This document shows, piece after piece, positions 12,716 through 24,378 of a stretch of DNA of 64,000 bases; within the stretch, counting starts at the first letter, position 1; every line of letters begins with the position of its first letter. The position numbers and the translations under genes were made by a program. The DNA is from Kingdonia uniflora. Taxonomy: Eukaryota; Streptophyta; Magnoliopsida; Ranunculales; Circaeasteraceae. The stretch covers positions 3,720,001 through 3,784,000 of the forward strand of contig JACGCM010000669.1 in the NCBI GenBank assembly GCA_014058105.1, read 5' to 3'. The notes beneath the pieces are model-generated. The model was given only the letters and a program-made list of their open reading frames with translations, did no database searches and was not told where the DNA came from.

Positions 12716-13905
12716 CTAAAAACAAAACTCGCAGAAATCTAACTTGCACGCCTTAACACCTTTCAATAGCCCTTGATTCGTAAGAACTCTCAAGGACTTC
12801 TCACTCGTATGCGCTAAACGCATATGCAAAAGATCTTTCATCCAAATAGATTCTTTGATCGCTTCAGTCACCGCCATATAATCTGCTTTAGTAGTATATA
12901 GGGCCACCATTTACTATAGCGTAGATCTCCAACTAACCGATCTTCCACCTAATATAAGAACATACCCTGTAGTGGACCACCGTTTATCCACATCACCCAT
13001 ATAGTCAGAATCCACATAACCCACACAAAATTGATCAATCAAATCTTGCTTACTAAATTCTAAACTAATATCCATAGTACCTTTGATATACAATAGAATC
13101 CATTTCACATCTTGCCAATGATCTCTTCCCAAATCTTGCATATATCTGCTAACCATCCCAATTGCCTATGAAATTTCTGGCCGAGTACATACCATTGCAT
13201 ACATCAAGTTACCAATTGCGCTATCATAAGGAACTTGACTCTTATAATCATGTTCCTCATCAGTTTTTGGAGACATAGTAGCTTTAAGCTTAAAATGAGG
13301 AGTAAGGGGTATACTTATAGGTTTTGTGTTCACATTCATACCAAATCTCTGAAGTACCTTCCTCATGTATGTTATCTGAGAGAGACACATTGTTCCCTTC
13401 ACTCTATCTCTATGAATCTTCATACCAAGAATCTTTTTCCATCACTGAAATCCTTTATTTCAAATTTTTCACCCATTTGTTTCTTTAACTTATCAATCCC
13501 GCTTTTGTGCTTACACGCAATAAACATATCAACCACATACAAAAGTAAGTAAATAAAGGACCCATCACGTAGCTTACGTAAGTAGACAAAATGGTCATAA
13601 TGACTCCGTTTGTACTTCTGCCCAATCATAAACTAATCAAACCATTTGTACCATTGTCTTGGAGACTGCCTCAAACCGTATAACGATCTCTTCAGTTTAC
13701 ACACATAATCTTCCTTTCCAGGAACTTTAAACTCTATCGGCTGAGTCAAAAATATCTCTTCTTTCAAATTCTCATGTAAGAACGTCGTCTTTATATCGAA
13801 TTATTGTAACTCTAAATCAAATTATGCTACCAAGGACAAAGGATGCAAATGGAGGGGTGTTTCACCACTGGAAAAAATTTCATCATAATCAGTCCCCTCC
13901 CTTTG
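12716..13905 (-). pseudogene. copia-B reverse transcriptase and RNase H (first copy)
   Basis: RT segments include EGTDYDEIFS, LKRSLYGLRQSPRQWY and YLLLYVVDMF, where the usual YVDD box reads YVVD, so the first catalytic Asp is lost. RNase H follows (YMGDVDKRWSTTGYV; ADYMAVTEAIKES). The frame breaks at about 13425, 13160 and 12912. The RNase H end runs directly into a pre-integrase motif near 12830. Confidence 0.8.
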
Positions 13906-14079
13906 AGAATAGCCTTGTTTCTTTTTGTATATCATCATCATCTTGAGATCCTTGTTTCATTTTGTAGACCCACTTACAACCAATTGTTTTCTTTCCCTTA
14001 GCAAACTTTTAAAGTTCCAAGAAACTGAAAAATAACCTCCTTCGAGAACAATATGATAAGTAGCACTCGAATTCATAAT

Positions 14080-14996
14080 CTATTTTTTGGAATCAACAAT
14101 ACATGTACTAGATGATACAGTTAAAGAAAAGAAAGAATCATTACCTTCACTTACCCCACGTTCTTGAGTAACATTTACTGAAGAGTCAGCTTTCCCACCT
14201 TTTATCTTCTTTAGAAGTGTAGGACACTCATTCCTCCAATGTCCCGTCTCATGACAAAATGCACATTGGTTTTTACCCAAATTGTTCTGATTAACACTGC
14301 GACCTCTCGATTTCGATCGAGAGTTGTTAGCACTGGACTTCTTCTTGTCCGTAGACCTCCCTTTTGTCATCAATACCTCGGGCGTTGACTTATCAGACTT
14401 TCGTTTATCTATTCTTCTGTACTCATAATTTACCACCATTGTCGTTATGTCCAAATATTTTAAAGAATTCTTCCCATAGGTAATCCTCGTAACGAAATGT
14501 TTATAATCTTTGGGAAACAAGTTCAAGAGCAATAGAACTTTTTCCTCATCACTAGCAACCTCTTTTAGATTCACCAAGTCGGCAAGTAACTTGGTGAAAT
14601 CGTTCGAATGCTCTGACATAGAAGTTCATTGTCTCATAGTAAAGCGGCAAAATAATTCTTCTTCAAATAGAGTCGATTTTGGAGGTTCTTCACTAGATAC
14701 TTCTCCTTGAGCATTTTCCAAATCTCTTTTGTTGAGGTTTTATTCATCACAAGGTACTTTATGTCTTGAGCTAGGCATAACCTAATTTGACTGCATGATA
14801 TTTTATTCATCTTCTTCTAAACACTCTCATTTTCATCCTCGGGTTTATCTTCCAACATCTCATCCAAATCTTGTTGACTAAGCGTAGGAATAACTTCGCA
14901 TCGCCACATGCCAAAGTTATTTGTGCCATTGAATTTCTCAACTTCAATTTTGGCATTTTTAAACATAACCGATGTGTTATTTCGTTGAGGTGCCAT
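14080..14996 (-). pseudogene. copia-B gag with CCHC zinc knuckle
   Basis: A frame beginning at 14996 reads as copia gag (KFNGTNNFGMW; SQQDLDEMLED), has stops near 14820 and 14640, then continues with MSEHSNDFTKLLADL. It carries a complete CCHC knuckle (CAFCHETGHWRNEC, about 14223-14264). Gag coats the RNA in the virus-like particle. It leads directly into RT sequence, so protease and integrase are absent at their normal place. Confidence 0.85.
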
Positions 14997-15122
14997 TGAA
15001 GAACTTGGTTCATCTTTTACTATTGTTCCCCTAATTTTTATACGATAATCGAAATCGAAAACAAACTGAAATTGAGATAAGACTTTTCCTCAAATTTTGA
15101 GAACCACTGATGATACAACCTT

Positions 15123-15134
15123 GCTCTGATACCA
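15123..15134 (-). other. tRNA-Met primer binding site of copia-B
   Basis: The minus strand reads TGGTATCAGAGC, complementary to the 3' end of plant initiator tRNA-Met, six bases inside the LTR end. Confidence 0.9.
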
Positions 15135-15139
15135 ATTAT

Positions 15140-15556
15140 TGGGGCATACTGTAGAAACCAAATATCGATTCTATCCGATTAGCGATGAACAAACTAAAAG
15201 AATAAACACAATCAAATGAGAACACATACTTACTGTGGTTCTGCTAATTGCCAACGTTCATACAAAATAGAGAGATAGTTTTATTCAATGATCCGAGGTT
15301 ACAATCACTTACTAACCAATTTGAGGTCTCTTAAGGTTTTTTTCTAAAAAAATTCCTTACCAAAAGATCTAACCAAGGGGTGGTTACCAAATATTCTAAG
15401 TCTCCCTTATATACTTGGGAAACTTATTACATCAACATGTATCTCGAGGTAAAACCAACATCTTCAATTCGACACTTAAAAACTTAGTTTACGATGTCTA
15501 TTCGAACAGAATATTGATCCTCTACACCCACCTTGGGCTGGATTCAACTCCTAACA
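15140..15556 (-). repeat. copia-B 5' LTR
   Basis: On the minus strand it starts TGTTAGGAG at 15556 and ends GCCCCA at 15140, giving TG...CA termini next to the primer site. About 417 bp. No partner LTR is found on the 3' side. Confidence 0.8.
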
Positions 15557-15803
15557 ATAATATCCCCTAGCCACGTTATACATGTCTATAAAACATAAAT
15601 ATAGGGCTAATTATTGTTTGACCCAACAAAATGTTTGGCTATTACACTAATCCAGTCTTTGTCATTTTAAGCTTTTGGTCCCTGAATAGGTTGTGTGGGA
15701 TGAACCTGGCGCTTAAGCCATAAAATCCAAACACCAGTTGGAGGTATCTCTTTAAGTATAATTTTTTTGTTGCCACATTGAACTTATTCAATCCAAGAAT
15801 CAC
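15557..15803. other. spacer between copia-B and Harbinger element 1
   Basis: No feature recognised. Confidence 0.35.
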
Positions 15804-15989
15804 TTAGAGCATCTCCAGCAGGGTTTGGGTTTGGGTTGGGATTGTCAACTCAAACCCAAACCCAAACTTTTAGCCTCCTAGCAGCGCCAAAATGAGTGTG
15901 GGTTTACCAAGCTGGACGTGTCAGAGCCCAACTGAGTTTGAGGAGTTTAAATTAAAAATGAGTTTGACGGTATTCTTTTTACTGCCCGA

Positions 15990-17431
15990 AAAATCTGCTA
16001 GAGGTATGGAGTAATAACTCCACACCGTCGACCCCATCCTCTTATAACCTTCCTTCAACACAGTTCTCTCAACGCACATTATCACAATTTACTCCATATC
16101 TCTTACCGCAACCAATCTAAATTTCAATCATAGACCCCACCTCCATTTACATTGTCGCAAGGGGATACCTTTGGAGGACAGTATCAATAACCATTTATGC
16201 TCTCTCAACTGTAACCTTAAGCATTTAGCCCGTACTATCAACCCTATCCGCTCACTCAACCTCCAAATTACTTTTAGAACTACCTATTCTATGGTGAATC
16301 TACTTAACACAATTAAAGTAGCGCAAATACACCAATACCAGTTGAAGCGGCGGTACCCAAAAAAGAAAAAGGAAAATAAAGAAAGAAAAAAGTATCCGCC
16401 TAACAAAGACAAAGCGTGCAAATGCCAGAAGATGCAGAGTTTTTGGACGAGACGGATGATGCAGGACAACATTGGACAGATACAAACTTCACGTGTCTTT
16501 CAAGGGCGTGGGTAAGGGCTTCTATCCAGACTGTGGGCCGCACAAAGGGTTTCACTTTCTATCAAAAGGTCAACATTGCCTTTAACAGAGACTCCGAGTG
16601 CCCCACACGATGATCATGTAGGTTGACCAAAGCTCAGTGGTATCCTCTTAATACATAATGTATGGCGTACGAAGGGATAGTTGCTCAAGTATAATTTTGG
16701 CACGACAGCGAGAAAATTGATGAAGATCGGGTATGTTCTAATTTCCTTTTAACTCAATTATGTTTATTTCTCTTGGATATACCCGTTATTTATTTGTATT
16801 TGGTAATTTGTGAATTATAGAAAAATGATGCACACAAGATCTATCAAGGCTTGAATGACAATAATGACTTCAAATACCGTGAAGCGTATAAGATTTTGGC
16901 GTGAGAACCACGATGGGCCAACCTAAATGATGATGGGTTAAACCATGCAGGGAATGTACTAAGAAATATAGCCAGGAGAACATCACACAATTCTTCTTTG
17001 GGGAACTCAGTCGGATCAAACAATCTATCAGAGAACCCCGATGACCCACCTGCACCTCAATTCACGGGCCAAAATTTTGAATTAAATGGTTCGCTGTATG
17101 AGGGTGGAAGCAAGCCCATCGGCCAAAAAATCTTTAATAAAAACCTTGCGACACAAAAGGCATTAGATGGTGTTGTTACATCTGGTAGCGATATCCAAAT
17201 AATATTGGATGAACTACGGTTGGAGAAGAGACAAGCGAAAGAAGAAGAAAAAAAAAAACGGAAGCAAATTAACAATGGCAAACCAAAATGGATTTAGAAC
17301 AAGCAAGGGAAGATCACAAAATTATGTATAAACACCTGAGTATTATTTTTGGATATCAATTGTAATACTATCTGCAAAGGCAAGCTGAGGTCATGAAACG
17401 TCTGGCCAAGAGGGGCGGATCAGGTACTTGA
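15990..17431 (+). pseudogene. Harbinger H1 ORF1, Myb/NAM-associated-like DNA-binding protein
   Basis: Homologous, with stops and one intron, to the ORF1 at 28752-30205. Motifs include HWTDTNFTCLSRAWVRAS and FYQKVNIAFN (Myb/SANT-like helices of PIF ORF1), then after an intron YREAYKILA, GSLYEGGSKPIGQK and SGSDIQIILDELRLEKRQ, followed by a charged coiled coil and the end LAKRGGSGT. The family's ORF1 works with the transposase at the terminal repeats. Stops interrupt it near 16390, 16612 and 17295. The end (TGA 17429-17431) matches the H3 copy. Confidence 0.75.
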
Positions 17432-17582
17432 AGTAGTGATGAAATATAATTTAATTTTGCTGTATATAAAAGTTTTCTTTCCAAGAATGTAGTTTACCTT
17501 CCAATAATGTAATTATTTGAATAATGTACTTTGTTATTGAAGAATGTAATCTTTTTTTTAAATGTTTATTTCCAAGAATATT

Positions 17583-17760
17583 ACATTAAAGCAAATACAA
17601 GATTACAACAATATCAAAAACTTATTCTAATCCACAATACGAATAGAGAAACCCTAAAACAAATAATTATACAAAGAATACACCAATTGGTTGGGAAAAT
17701 CCTTTTAAGAGCTTTAATTGTTTAATCAAAGTTAATTATAATGGAATTACTATCAAGCCC
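17583..17760 (-). repeat. truncated gypsy LTR (U5 side)
   Basis: Aligns with the LTR segment at about 18483-18620: both contain 'accaattggttgggaaaatc' and 'ttaattgtttaatcaaag'. It abuts the truncated end of the gag below. Confidence 0.65.
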
Positions 17761-17782
17761 CTTGTGATCATCATATCTTGAG

Positions 17783-18445
17783 TTAATCGAAGTTAATTAA
17801 AATTGTTTTCGCACTAATACCTTGAATTCTTTCCAACTTAAATTTCTTACATCGTGGCATTTTCGATAAGATTTCCACCACGTGAGTGCATGACTTGCAA
17901 ATTTCAATGTAGAAAAAGTATATTTTCTTGGCATTGGAGTATTCGTAAATGGAAAAATAAGTTTCTAACCTATCTAACCAATTATCCAATATCTCAACAT
18001 CGATTAAACTGTCGAATACTGGAATTTTAATATTAAAATTGATACGAAGATTACGTATAAGATTCGATGACTTACCAATACCCGATCGCTCCTTGACAGA
18101 TTTGATATCGCTAGAATCACTATCTATCTCCGCATTATCCTCATCTCCATCCACCTCCATAACCCCTTTCTTCCTTGAGCGACCTCTCCGTTGAGAGCGG
18201 CATCGCCGTTTTATCGAAGCGGAAGCTTTTACGAGGTTCGTGAGACACAATTGTTTTACCAACTCCCCTACAGTAGTAGTTAGGTCGGAAACTGTCATTT
18301 CCAAAGTTGTGCCTCGATCACCAGAATTGCCCATCTCCAATTCGGCATTCTTCTTCGAATTAGGTTTTTGGTGAATCTCTAACGGATTCACTAGCTTCTC
18401 CTTCGTTTGCTTGAGACGGTTACGGGTAGAGACCATAAACCACAA
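17783..18445 (-). pseudogene. gypsy gag N-terminus, lower copy
   Basis: A 220-codon frame with an acidic stretch (VDGDEDNAEIDSDSSD) and a Ty3/gypsy gag core (IPVFDSLIDVEILDNWLDRLETYF). It ends early and runs into an LTR fragment. It is nearly the same protein as at 20874-21380, so two gypsy copies are joined through the LTR between them. Upstream, at about 18470-18482, the minus strand has AGTGGTATCAG, a tRNA-Met-type primer site. Confidence 0.75.
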
Positions 18446-18482
18446 TCATCCCCCATGAATCATAACTGGAAAACTGATACCA

Positions 18483-18977
18483 CTTAATCTACAATACAAA
18501 TAGAGAAACCATAAAATGAATAATCGTATGAAGAGCATACCAATTGGTTGGGAAAATCCCTTTAAGAGTTTTAATTGTTTAATCAAAGTTAATTACAATA
18601 GAAATACTCTCAAACTCTAACTCTCTCTCTCAAAACTTTAATTGATCTAACATCCTCTAATCTTTCCTAGTATTACCCTTTTTATAAAGGTTACAAGTCC
18701 TTGTAATAAAATAGGACAAATATGCCATTAAATGCCAAGAGAAATAAGCTGAATCGCACCTCTGTTCGAACAGAATAAGTCTCTATTAGAACAAAAAAGT
18801 GTATTCGAACATACCATAATTTATTCAAATAAAATGCCTCAGAACCATGTTTATTCGAACAGAACGAAAAGTCTGTTCGAATAGACCCCAAGTCGTTCGA
18901 ATGACTCCGAATCTCGTTTGAACGACTTGGGCAAATTTTGAAAAAAATCCCCTGTCATCCCTAGATCCTCTTGGATC
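18483..18977 (-). repeat. gypsy LTR shared by two copies
   Basis: On the minus strand it runs from TGATCCAAGAGG (about 18977), just after a G-rich tract, to the primer site at 18482. It has gypsy coding remnants on both sides, so it serves as the 3' LTR of the upper copy and the 5' LTR of the lower. Several 'ttcgaac' motifs occur between 18750 and 18930. Confidence 0.65.
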
Positions 18978-18989
18978 ATGGCTCCCCCC

Positions 18990-21390
18990 GTTAGGAGCCT
19001 TGAGCTCTTGCTCAAGCTAGAACTGGAGATGAGAGAATTCAGCTATCCCCATTTTCCTGTTGTACCACTTCGACTTACTAGGTAGCAGACCCTTCTTCCC
19101 AACTCGAAACGACTTAATACTACCCCGTCTTCTAGCATGAACTTTCCTCTCTAGAATACCATCCTCCTACAATGGATCTTCTCTTTCCATCCATAAGTCA
19201 TCAACTGACGGTAGGTGAATGTCGATTGTAGAGTCTTCATCTAAAACAGACGGCTCAAACAGCTTCAAATGTTTGCATAAATCACCAAATACATCTGCAT
19301 ATAAGGTGGCAAAACCAATTTATACTTACATGTCCTGCCTTGCAGCAACTTCCCGCAAAACACACTATGCCCCTTAGGATCATCATATCTTGCAACATAC
19401 TTTGACGGAATAAAAGGTTATATTTGCATGGCTACCAACATAGCAGAAGTAATTGGTAATGGGGGTCAAGATAACCTATCAGCCATTTTGTTATCCACTC
19501 CCATCTTATACTTGATAATCAAGGGGAATTGCTGGAAATACGATATCCCCTTTATCTAGCAAGCTTATTGTAGCTTGGACTGCGTAGCTAAAAATTGGAA
19601 CGGACTATGATCAGAATATACCACAACCTCCTCTTGTAACTTCCCCATGTCAGTTTGTTGCTTATTAGACGTTGTTATTGTAGACAACACTCTAGCCGAC
19701 ATACCCTCCTAAACTGATCATACCAATAACGCAAACTTGCTGCTCACATTAACCAACCGCTTCACCTGAGTCACCGTTACTAAAGTATTCGTAGTGACAT
19801 GCTCTTTACAAACATTGATATGGAACTTCTTTCCCTCCTTCACAAGGCGATACTTGCGAGCTCTACGGTAATGAATCGCATCTTGGTCCCAAAGATAAGG
19901 GCTACCGAAAATGACCTGACACACATCTAAAGAAACCACCTCACACGTCACCTTGTCAATAAACCTTTCAGTAATCGCAAACTTGAATGTACATTGCTTT
20001 ATGATCATCAAATCCGTATCTTTCTTAATCCACCCCAAACCATACAGCTCAGGATGAGCTGTAGTAGTCAAACTCATCTTATTTACCAATGCCTCAGAAA
20101 TCAAATTTTTCTGACTGCCTGGATCAACAATGGCCTCGACTAAGCCCTGCTTTACCTGAATACTGACATGAAAAAGTCATTCCCGACTCTTCTCCTCTAG
20201 CCAAAGTCTGCTAAAACATAAGTACAATCTTAGGATTCGGTTTATCTAAATCTAGGAGGTTAACAACCTCTGCGGCTAGTGCATATCTCTCTTTCTTGAT
20301 CTTCTCCTCTTTCGGCCTAAGCTTCGGGTAAAATTTCAAACATATGTCTGAAATATTCCCACTCGCCTTACAATAATTGCAATGATTCTCCTTGGACGAA
20401 GACCCTTCTCCTTTAGACTCTTCCTTATGCTCGTTTTTCTAACTCGACTTGTACCCTGACTTATTATTATCGTCTTCTCTGTCATTCTTCAAGTACTTGC
20501 CGTCAATAGCAATTGCCTTCACGGTAGCATCCACGATATTTGCCACAGTAAAGAGCCTCAACTCTATTCTAATGGACTTCGACAAACCCCCCGTGTACTT
20601 CATGAACACCTCATACTCGTCCACATTAATGTTCAAAACCAAAGCTTGGTTATGAAACATCGAAGTATACTTTTGTACGGATTGCTCAAACTTTTGGTAC
20701 AAATTGTGTCATTTATATCATCTCTCGTGCTCATACCCAATCGGATAAAATTGTTTTCGCACTAATACCTTGAATTCTTTTCAACTCAAACTTTCTACAT
20801 CGTGGCATTTTCGATAAGATTTACACCACGTGAGTGCATGACTTGCAAATTTCAATGTAGAAAAGCATATTTTCTAAGCATTGGAGTATTCGTAAATGGA
20901 AAAATAAGTTTCTAACCTATCAAACCAATTATCCAATATTTCTGCATCGATTGAGCTGTCGAATATCGGAATTTTAATCTTAAAATTGATACGAAGATTA
21001 CGTATAAGATTCGATGACTTACCAATACCCGATCGCTTCTTGACGGATTTGACATCACTAGAATCACTATCTATCTCTTCATTATCCTCATCTCCATCCA
21101 CCTCCATAACCCCTTTCTTCCTTGAGCGTCGTCATCGTTGAGAGTGGCCTCACCGTTTCATCGAAGTGGAAGCCTTTACGAGGTTCGTAAGACACAATTG
21201 TTTTACCAACTCCCCTAAACTAGTAGTTAGGTCAGAAACTATCATTTCCAAAGTTGTGAGTCGATCGTCGGAATCGCCCATCTCCAAATCGGCCTTCTTC
21301 TTTGAATAGATTTTTAGTGAATCTCCTACGGACTCACTAGCTTCTCATTCATTTGCTTGAGACGGTCACGTGTAGAGACTATAAAATATA
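18990..21390 (-). mobile_element. Ty3/gypsy remnant, upper copy (gag, protease, chromodomain-like tail)
   Basis: On the minus strand: a gag start (21380-20874), gag middle (20702-20439), a CCHC-like region near 20390-20340, a protease/linker region (20104-19718, with GLGWIKKD and DVCQVIFGSPYL), a short RNase H end (KMGVDNKMADRLS, near 19500) and a tail (LERKVHARRRGS, near 19160-19110) that resembles a chromodomain. RT and integrase are deleted. Stops are frequent. The 5' LTR is missing; the gag start abuts a Harbinger terminus at about 21396. Confidence 0.7.
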
Positions 21391-21395
21391 ATCAC

Positions 21396-21527
21396 CCCCG
21401 AGGTATTCTTTTTACCGCCGCCTCCATTGATTTCCAACAACGGTTAGTTCCTCTGGTGGATCCTTTACAACGGCTAGTTTTTGCATCACAACGGCTAGTT
21501 TTTGTTTTATATAAATGTTGGTTGGAG
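21396..21527. mobile_element. orphan right end of a Harbinger-type MITE
   Basis: Ends in GGAGATGCTC followed by TAA at 21528, and holds two 'aacggctagttttt' units. No matching left end with TAA was found, and TAA differs from the TTA of H1, so I treat it as the surviving end of a separate insertion cut by the gypsy rearrangement. Confidence 0.55.
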
Positions 21528-21608
21528 ATGCTCTAACAACAGATCCTCTACTTGAACTCAACAATGCTGAGTTTTTTTAGCTCTAATATAGGATTCTTCG
21601 ATGGTATT

Positions 21609-22158
21609 TGGCAAGAATGAAGATTGTGCTCTGCCCAAGTCCTGGCAGTATTTTGTTGATAATCTACATCTCCGATAACTTAACTTCAATCAGTTATGGA
21701 ATAGAGTTCAGGTCCAATTCAAGGAGCACACGGAACTTCAATACCCTCCTGAAGATTTATACAATAGGTGGAATGTGCTTAAGGTTAAATGTGATGAGTT
21801 TTATGAGATAGGAAAGAGTATTGATAGATGGGTTAGAGGTGTTCAACTAGCCTATATTCTTCGTGAAGCCAGAGATGAATGGTATGAGAAATACAACCAG
21901 CCGTTCCCGTTCGAGACTCCATACGATATTTTTTATCAGAACTGCATCCCGCCTGACCCTTCAGCAAATTATCGGCTAAAAAACTATAGACGGGATCCGC
22001 TCCCCCTTACTGAATGGTCCGAGTTTAATCCTTACATCAGCCGTGAACGATTAATTAAGTTTAATTGTATATGTTTTAAGTTTTATTTCATGCGTAGAAC
22101 TACTATTTTAAGAATTGTAATTACATTTCTATTTAATTCAAGACACAAAATAAATTGA
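21609..22158 (+). pseudogene. unrecognised frame inside H1, ORF1-like helix segment possible
   Basis: A frame with one early stop (near 21682) then runs open to 22158. Visible segments: LPKSWQYFVDNLHL, LYNRWNVLKVKCDEFYEIG and LAYILREARDEWYEKYNQPF. The Trp-spaced helices recall Myb/SANT-like or trihelix proteins, but I cannot assign it. It lies between the orphan Harbinger end and the minus-strand PMD gene and may be host sequence trapped in H1. Confidence 0.3.
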
Positions 22159-22302
22159 TTAATATTGATTTATATAAAGAAATGGGACATCAGGTCGTAC
22201 AAGTACTTATATAGAGAAACAAAATTCTACAATATAAATTATTCAACACTAATGTTTACAATAAAATATTACGTCTACAAAAACATAAAAAAATACCTAT
22301 AT

Positions 22303-23743
22303 CTACTGAGATGGGTCAATATCATCTCTAGTAACCGGCCTCCTGTAGCTACTACCAGCTCCCCTGGTTCGCGAACCATGTCCACGGGTCCCCTGCCTCG
22401 TCCTCGCGCCACCTCTAGATGGTAGCGGCACCACCCGTACCTCAGCCCCCCCCCCCACCCCCCTCCTCATATGTAGGTTCTAAACATAACAAAGAAAATT
22501 TATTTAGACTTTAACAAAATAAATATGACATTAAGAAAGAAAGAAAGAAATAAATAAATAAATTACTTACATGCGAATATAGTTGATCGTCTATACTATC
22601 TATGTGCATGTTGGCAGTAGTAGCAAGCACATCCGTCAACTGCTGGAGCGTCTAGGAGTCTCGCACAGACTCTGCATAGGCGAGTTGCCATATACCATGA
22701 GTCAGGTATCACAGCTCCTCTACGCTGTAGGAGGCAGACATGGGTGGCGGGTCCTTCAAGTGGTGGATGGGGAGCATCTCACGCCTCCCTGTCCACTCTA
22801 TGTGGCACCCCGATTTTGGCCCCTCCTCCTCGCCAGGTAAACTGAAGTCCTGGGATAAGCTATGAACCTCTACTAACATAGCCACCACGGGTGTAATACC
22901 AGCCCTGAGTGCAATGGGTCCGAACATATCTATATTCCCAATCCTCTGGGAATTTGTCAACAGGTGCCTTACCCATCATGAAGATGATAAAAGTGTGAAC
23001 AATGGTAATATCATCCTCCCGGTCATCTGTGATGGTCAAGTACGTCCTCAAATGTGAAATGTTAGTGTTCCCACTCTTTGTATTGGAACCTTCAATGCGG
23101 AGGAGCAATTACCTCGCGTTGGATAAAACATTCCAGTTATAGTCATACGACACCTGTGTAGATATCTACCGATTACTAATAATGTCAGTATATGGAAATC
23201 CATTGGAGTGATCCCTATCTCCACACACGGGAATAGAAAAGTCTGCGTTGTCGGACACCAACGCTCTGTTAACGCCTAAATTAGCCAATTATCAGAATTA
23301 CTCAAGCGTATATCCATAAAGCTCCCGAATATCTTCACCATGGGATCCCTTATTGTCAGAATTGTGGAAATCTCCTTCCAAACTTTAATCACCGTAGTGA
23401 ATGTGCCGTGCGAACGCATTGAATCCCGATATTGTTCATTGGAGCATTTTGTCAAACACTTGATTAACGGAAATAACAAAATCACAATGTAAACAAAACT
23501 TACCGTAAGTTCCTTGCCAGTGTAATATATATGAGTAACGCCATCTGGGAGGCCAGTAATAAACCTGGCTGGGTAGTCTTCTTGGGGTGGGTGTGGTATG
23601 CCTTGGGTTTGTTTTACATCTTCAAATTCTACTCATTTTTTCTTCCTTCCGGACCTCGACTGAGTTACGACTCGTTCTGGATCTCTTGTCACTCTAAACC
23701 CAGGTAATGTACTGGGGTGTGGGTCTCTCTCTGGCACCTCCAT
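22303..23743 (-). pseudogene. PMD gene carried by Harbinger H1, internally deleted
   Basis: Starts at ATG 23741-23743 (MEVPERDPHPSTLPGF) and ends at TAG 22303-22305 after an Arg/Gly-rich tail. It keeps the PMD N-half (ALTERWCPTTQTFLFPCVEIGITPMDF; ISHLRTYLTITDDRED; FIIFMMG) and the C-side (LTNSQRIGNIDMFGPIALRAGITPV). It lacks about 0.8 kb that the sister copy at 24379-26566 has between these, including the YDWGSA segment. Several stops are present. Start, order and tail match the sister copy, so this is family cargo. Confidence 0.7.
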
Positions 23744-24378
23744 TTGATTTTGAGAGAGATTAGATTTTTTTTCAAGGAATATCTTCGAATTGAGAGAGAT
23801 GAGGAAGTAAAATGATAATGACTCGAGTTGGAGGGAATGAAATGTTAACAGTTGCAGCGACGGTGTTCCATTTACCGTACGATAAAAAGAACACCGCGCG
23901 GTATTTTGATTTCGTTTAAAATATTATTAAAAAAAACAAAAACACGTCACAAACTCGAACTCACTGCTGAGAGAGGCTGGGTGTGGGTTGGGTTTTATGT
24001 GGACCCCCTATCAGAGCCCACACCCAAACTTGCACTTTATACTGGAGTTGCTCTTAGAGCATCTCTAGCAACGAGTGTGGGTTTGGGTGTGAGTTCTGAC
24101 ACCCTGGCCTACCAAACCCACAACTCACACCCAACCTCGCCCAGTAGCCAGTGTGAGTTTCCTACGTGGAGTTTTTTTTTTAATTTAGAGGAGATTGAAA
24201 CATCACGCGATGTTCCTTTTACCGCGCAGTAAAAAGAACACTGCGCGGGGTTCCAAATACCGCCGTATAACCTTCAAGTAAAACTCACTAGTAATTCGAC
24301 TATTTTCACAATTTTTACATCTAGCTCTCTCTTAACAATCCCTTGGTAAAAAAATCTTTGAATTCCAACAAAATCAAA

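Larger units (their letters stand above)
11150..15556 (-). mobile_element. chimeric, truncated Ty1/copia element (copia-B)
   Basis: The minus strand carries, in order, a 5' LTR (15556-15140), tRNA-Met primer site, gag, RT/RNase H, pre-integrase/integrase, the start of a second RT and the tail of a second RNase H. This is not a legal copia order (gag-PR-INT-RT-RH). It looks like two deleted copies joined at short similarities. No 3' LTR follows; the element stops near 11150 against an inverted copia-A fragment. All frames contain stops. Confidence 0.8.
15807..24053 (-). mobile_element. PIF/Harbinger element 1 (H1), composite
   Basis: The left end GAGCATCTCCAGCAG at 15807 follows TTA (15804-15806); the right end CTGGAGTTGCTC at 24042-24053 is followed by TTA (24054-24056). 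This gives 12-15 bp imperfect terminal inverted repeats and the 3-bp TTA duplication typical of PIF/Harbinger. It carries ORF1 (plus) near the left end and a PMD gene (minus) near the right end, the mirror image of the adjacent element H3. No transposase is visible; the middle holds gypsy remnants and an unrelated Harbinger end. Confidence 0.75.

Noticed and set aside
15807..21527. H1 might end at GGAGATGCTC (21527) instead of 24053.
   Set aside because: The adjacent TAA does not match TTA at the left end, while 24054-24056 does, and the PMD gene order matches H3 only with the longer version.
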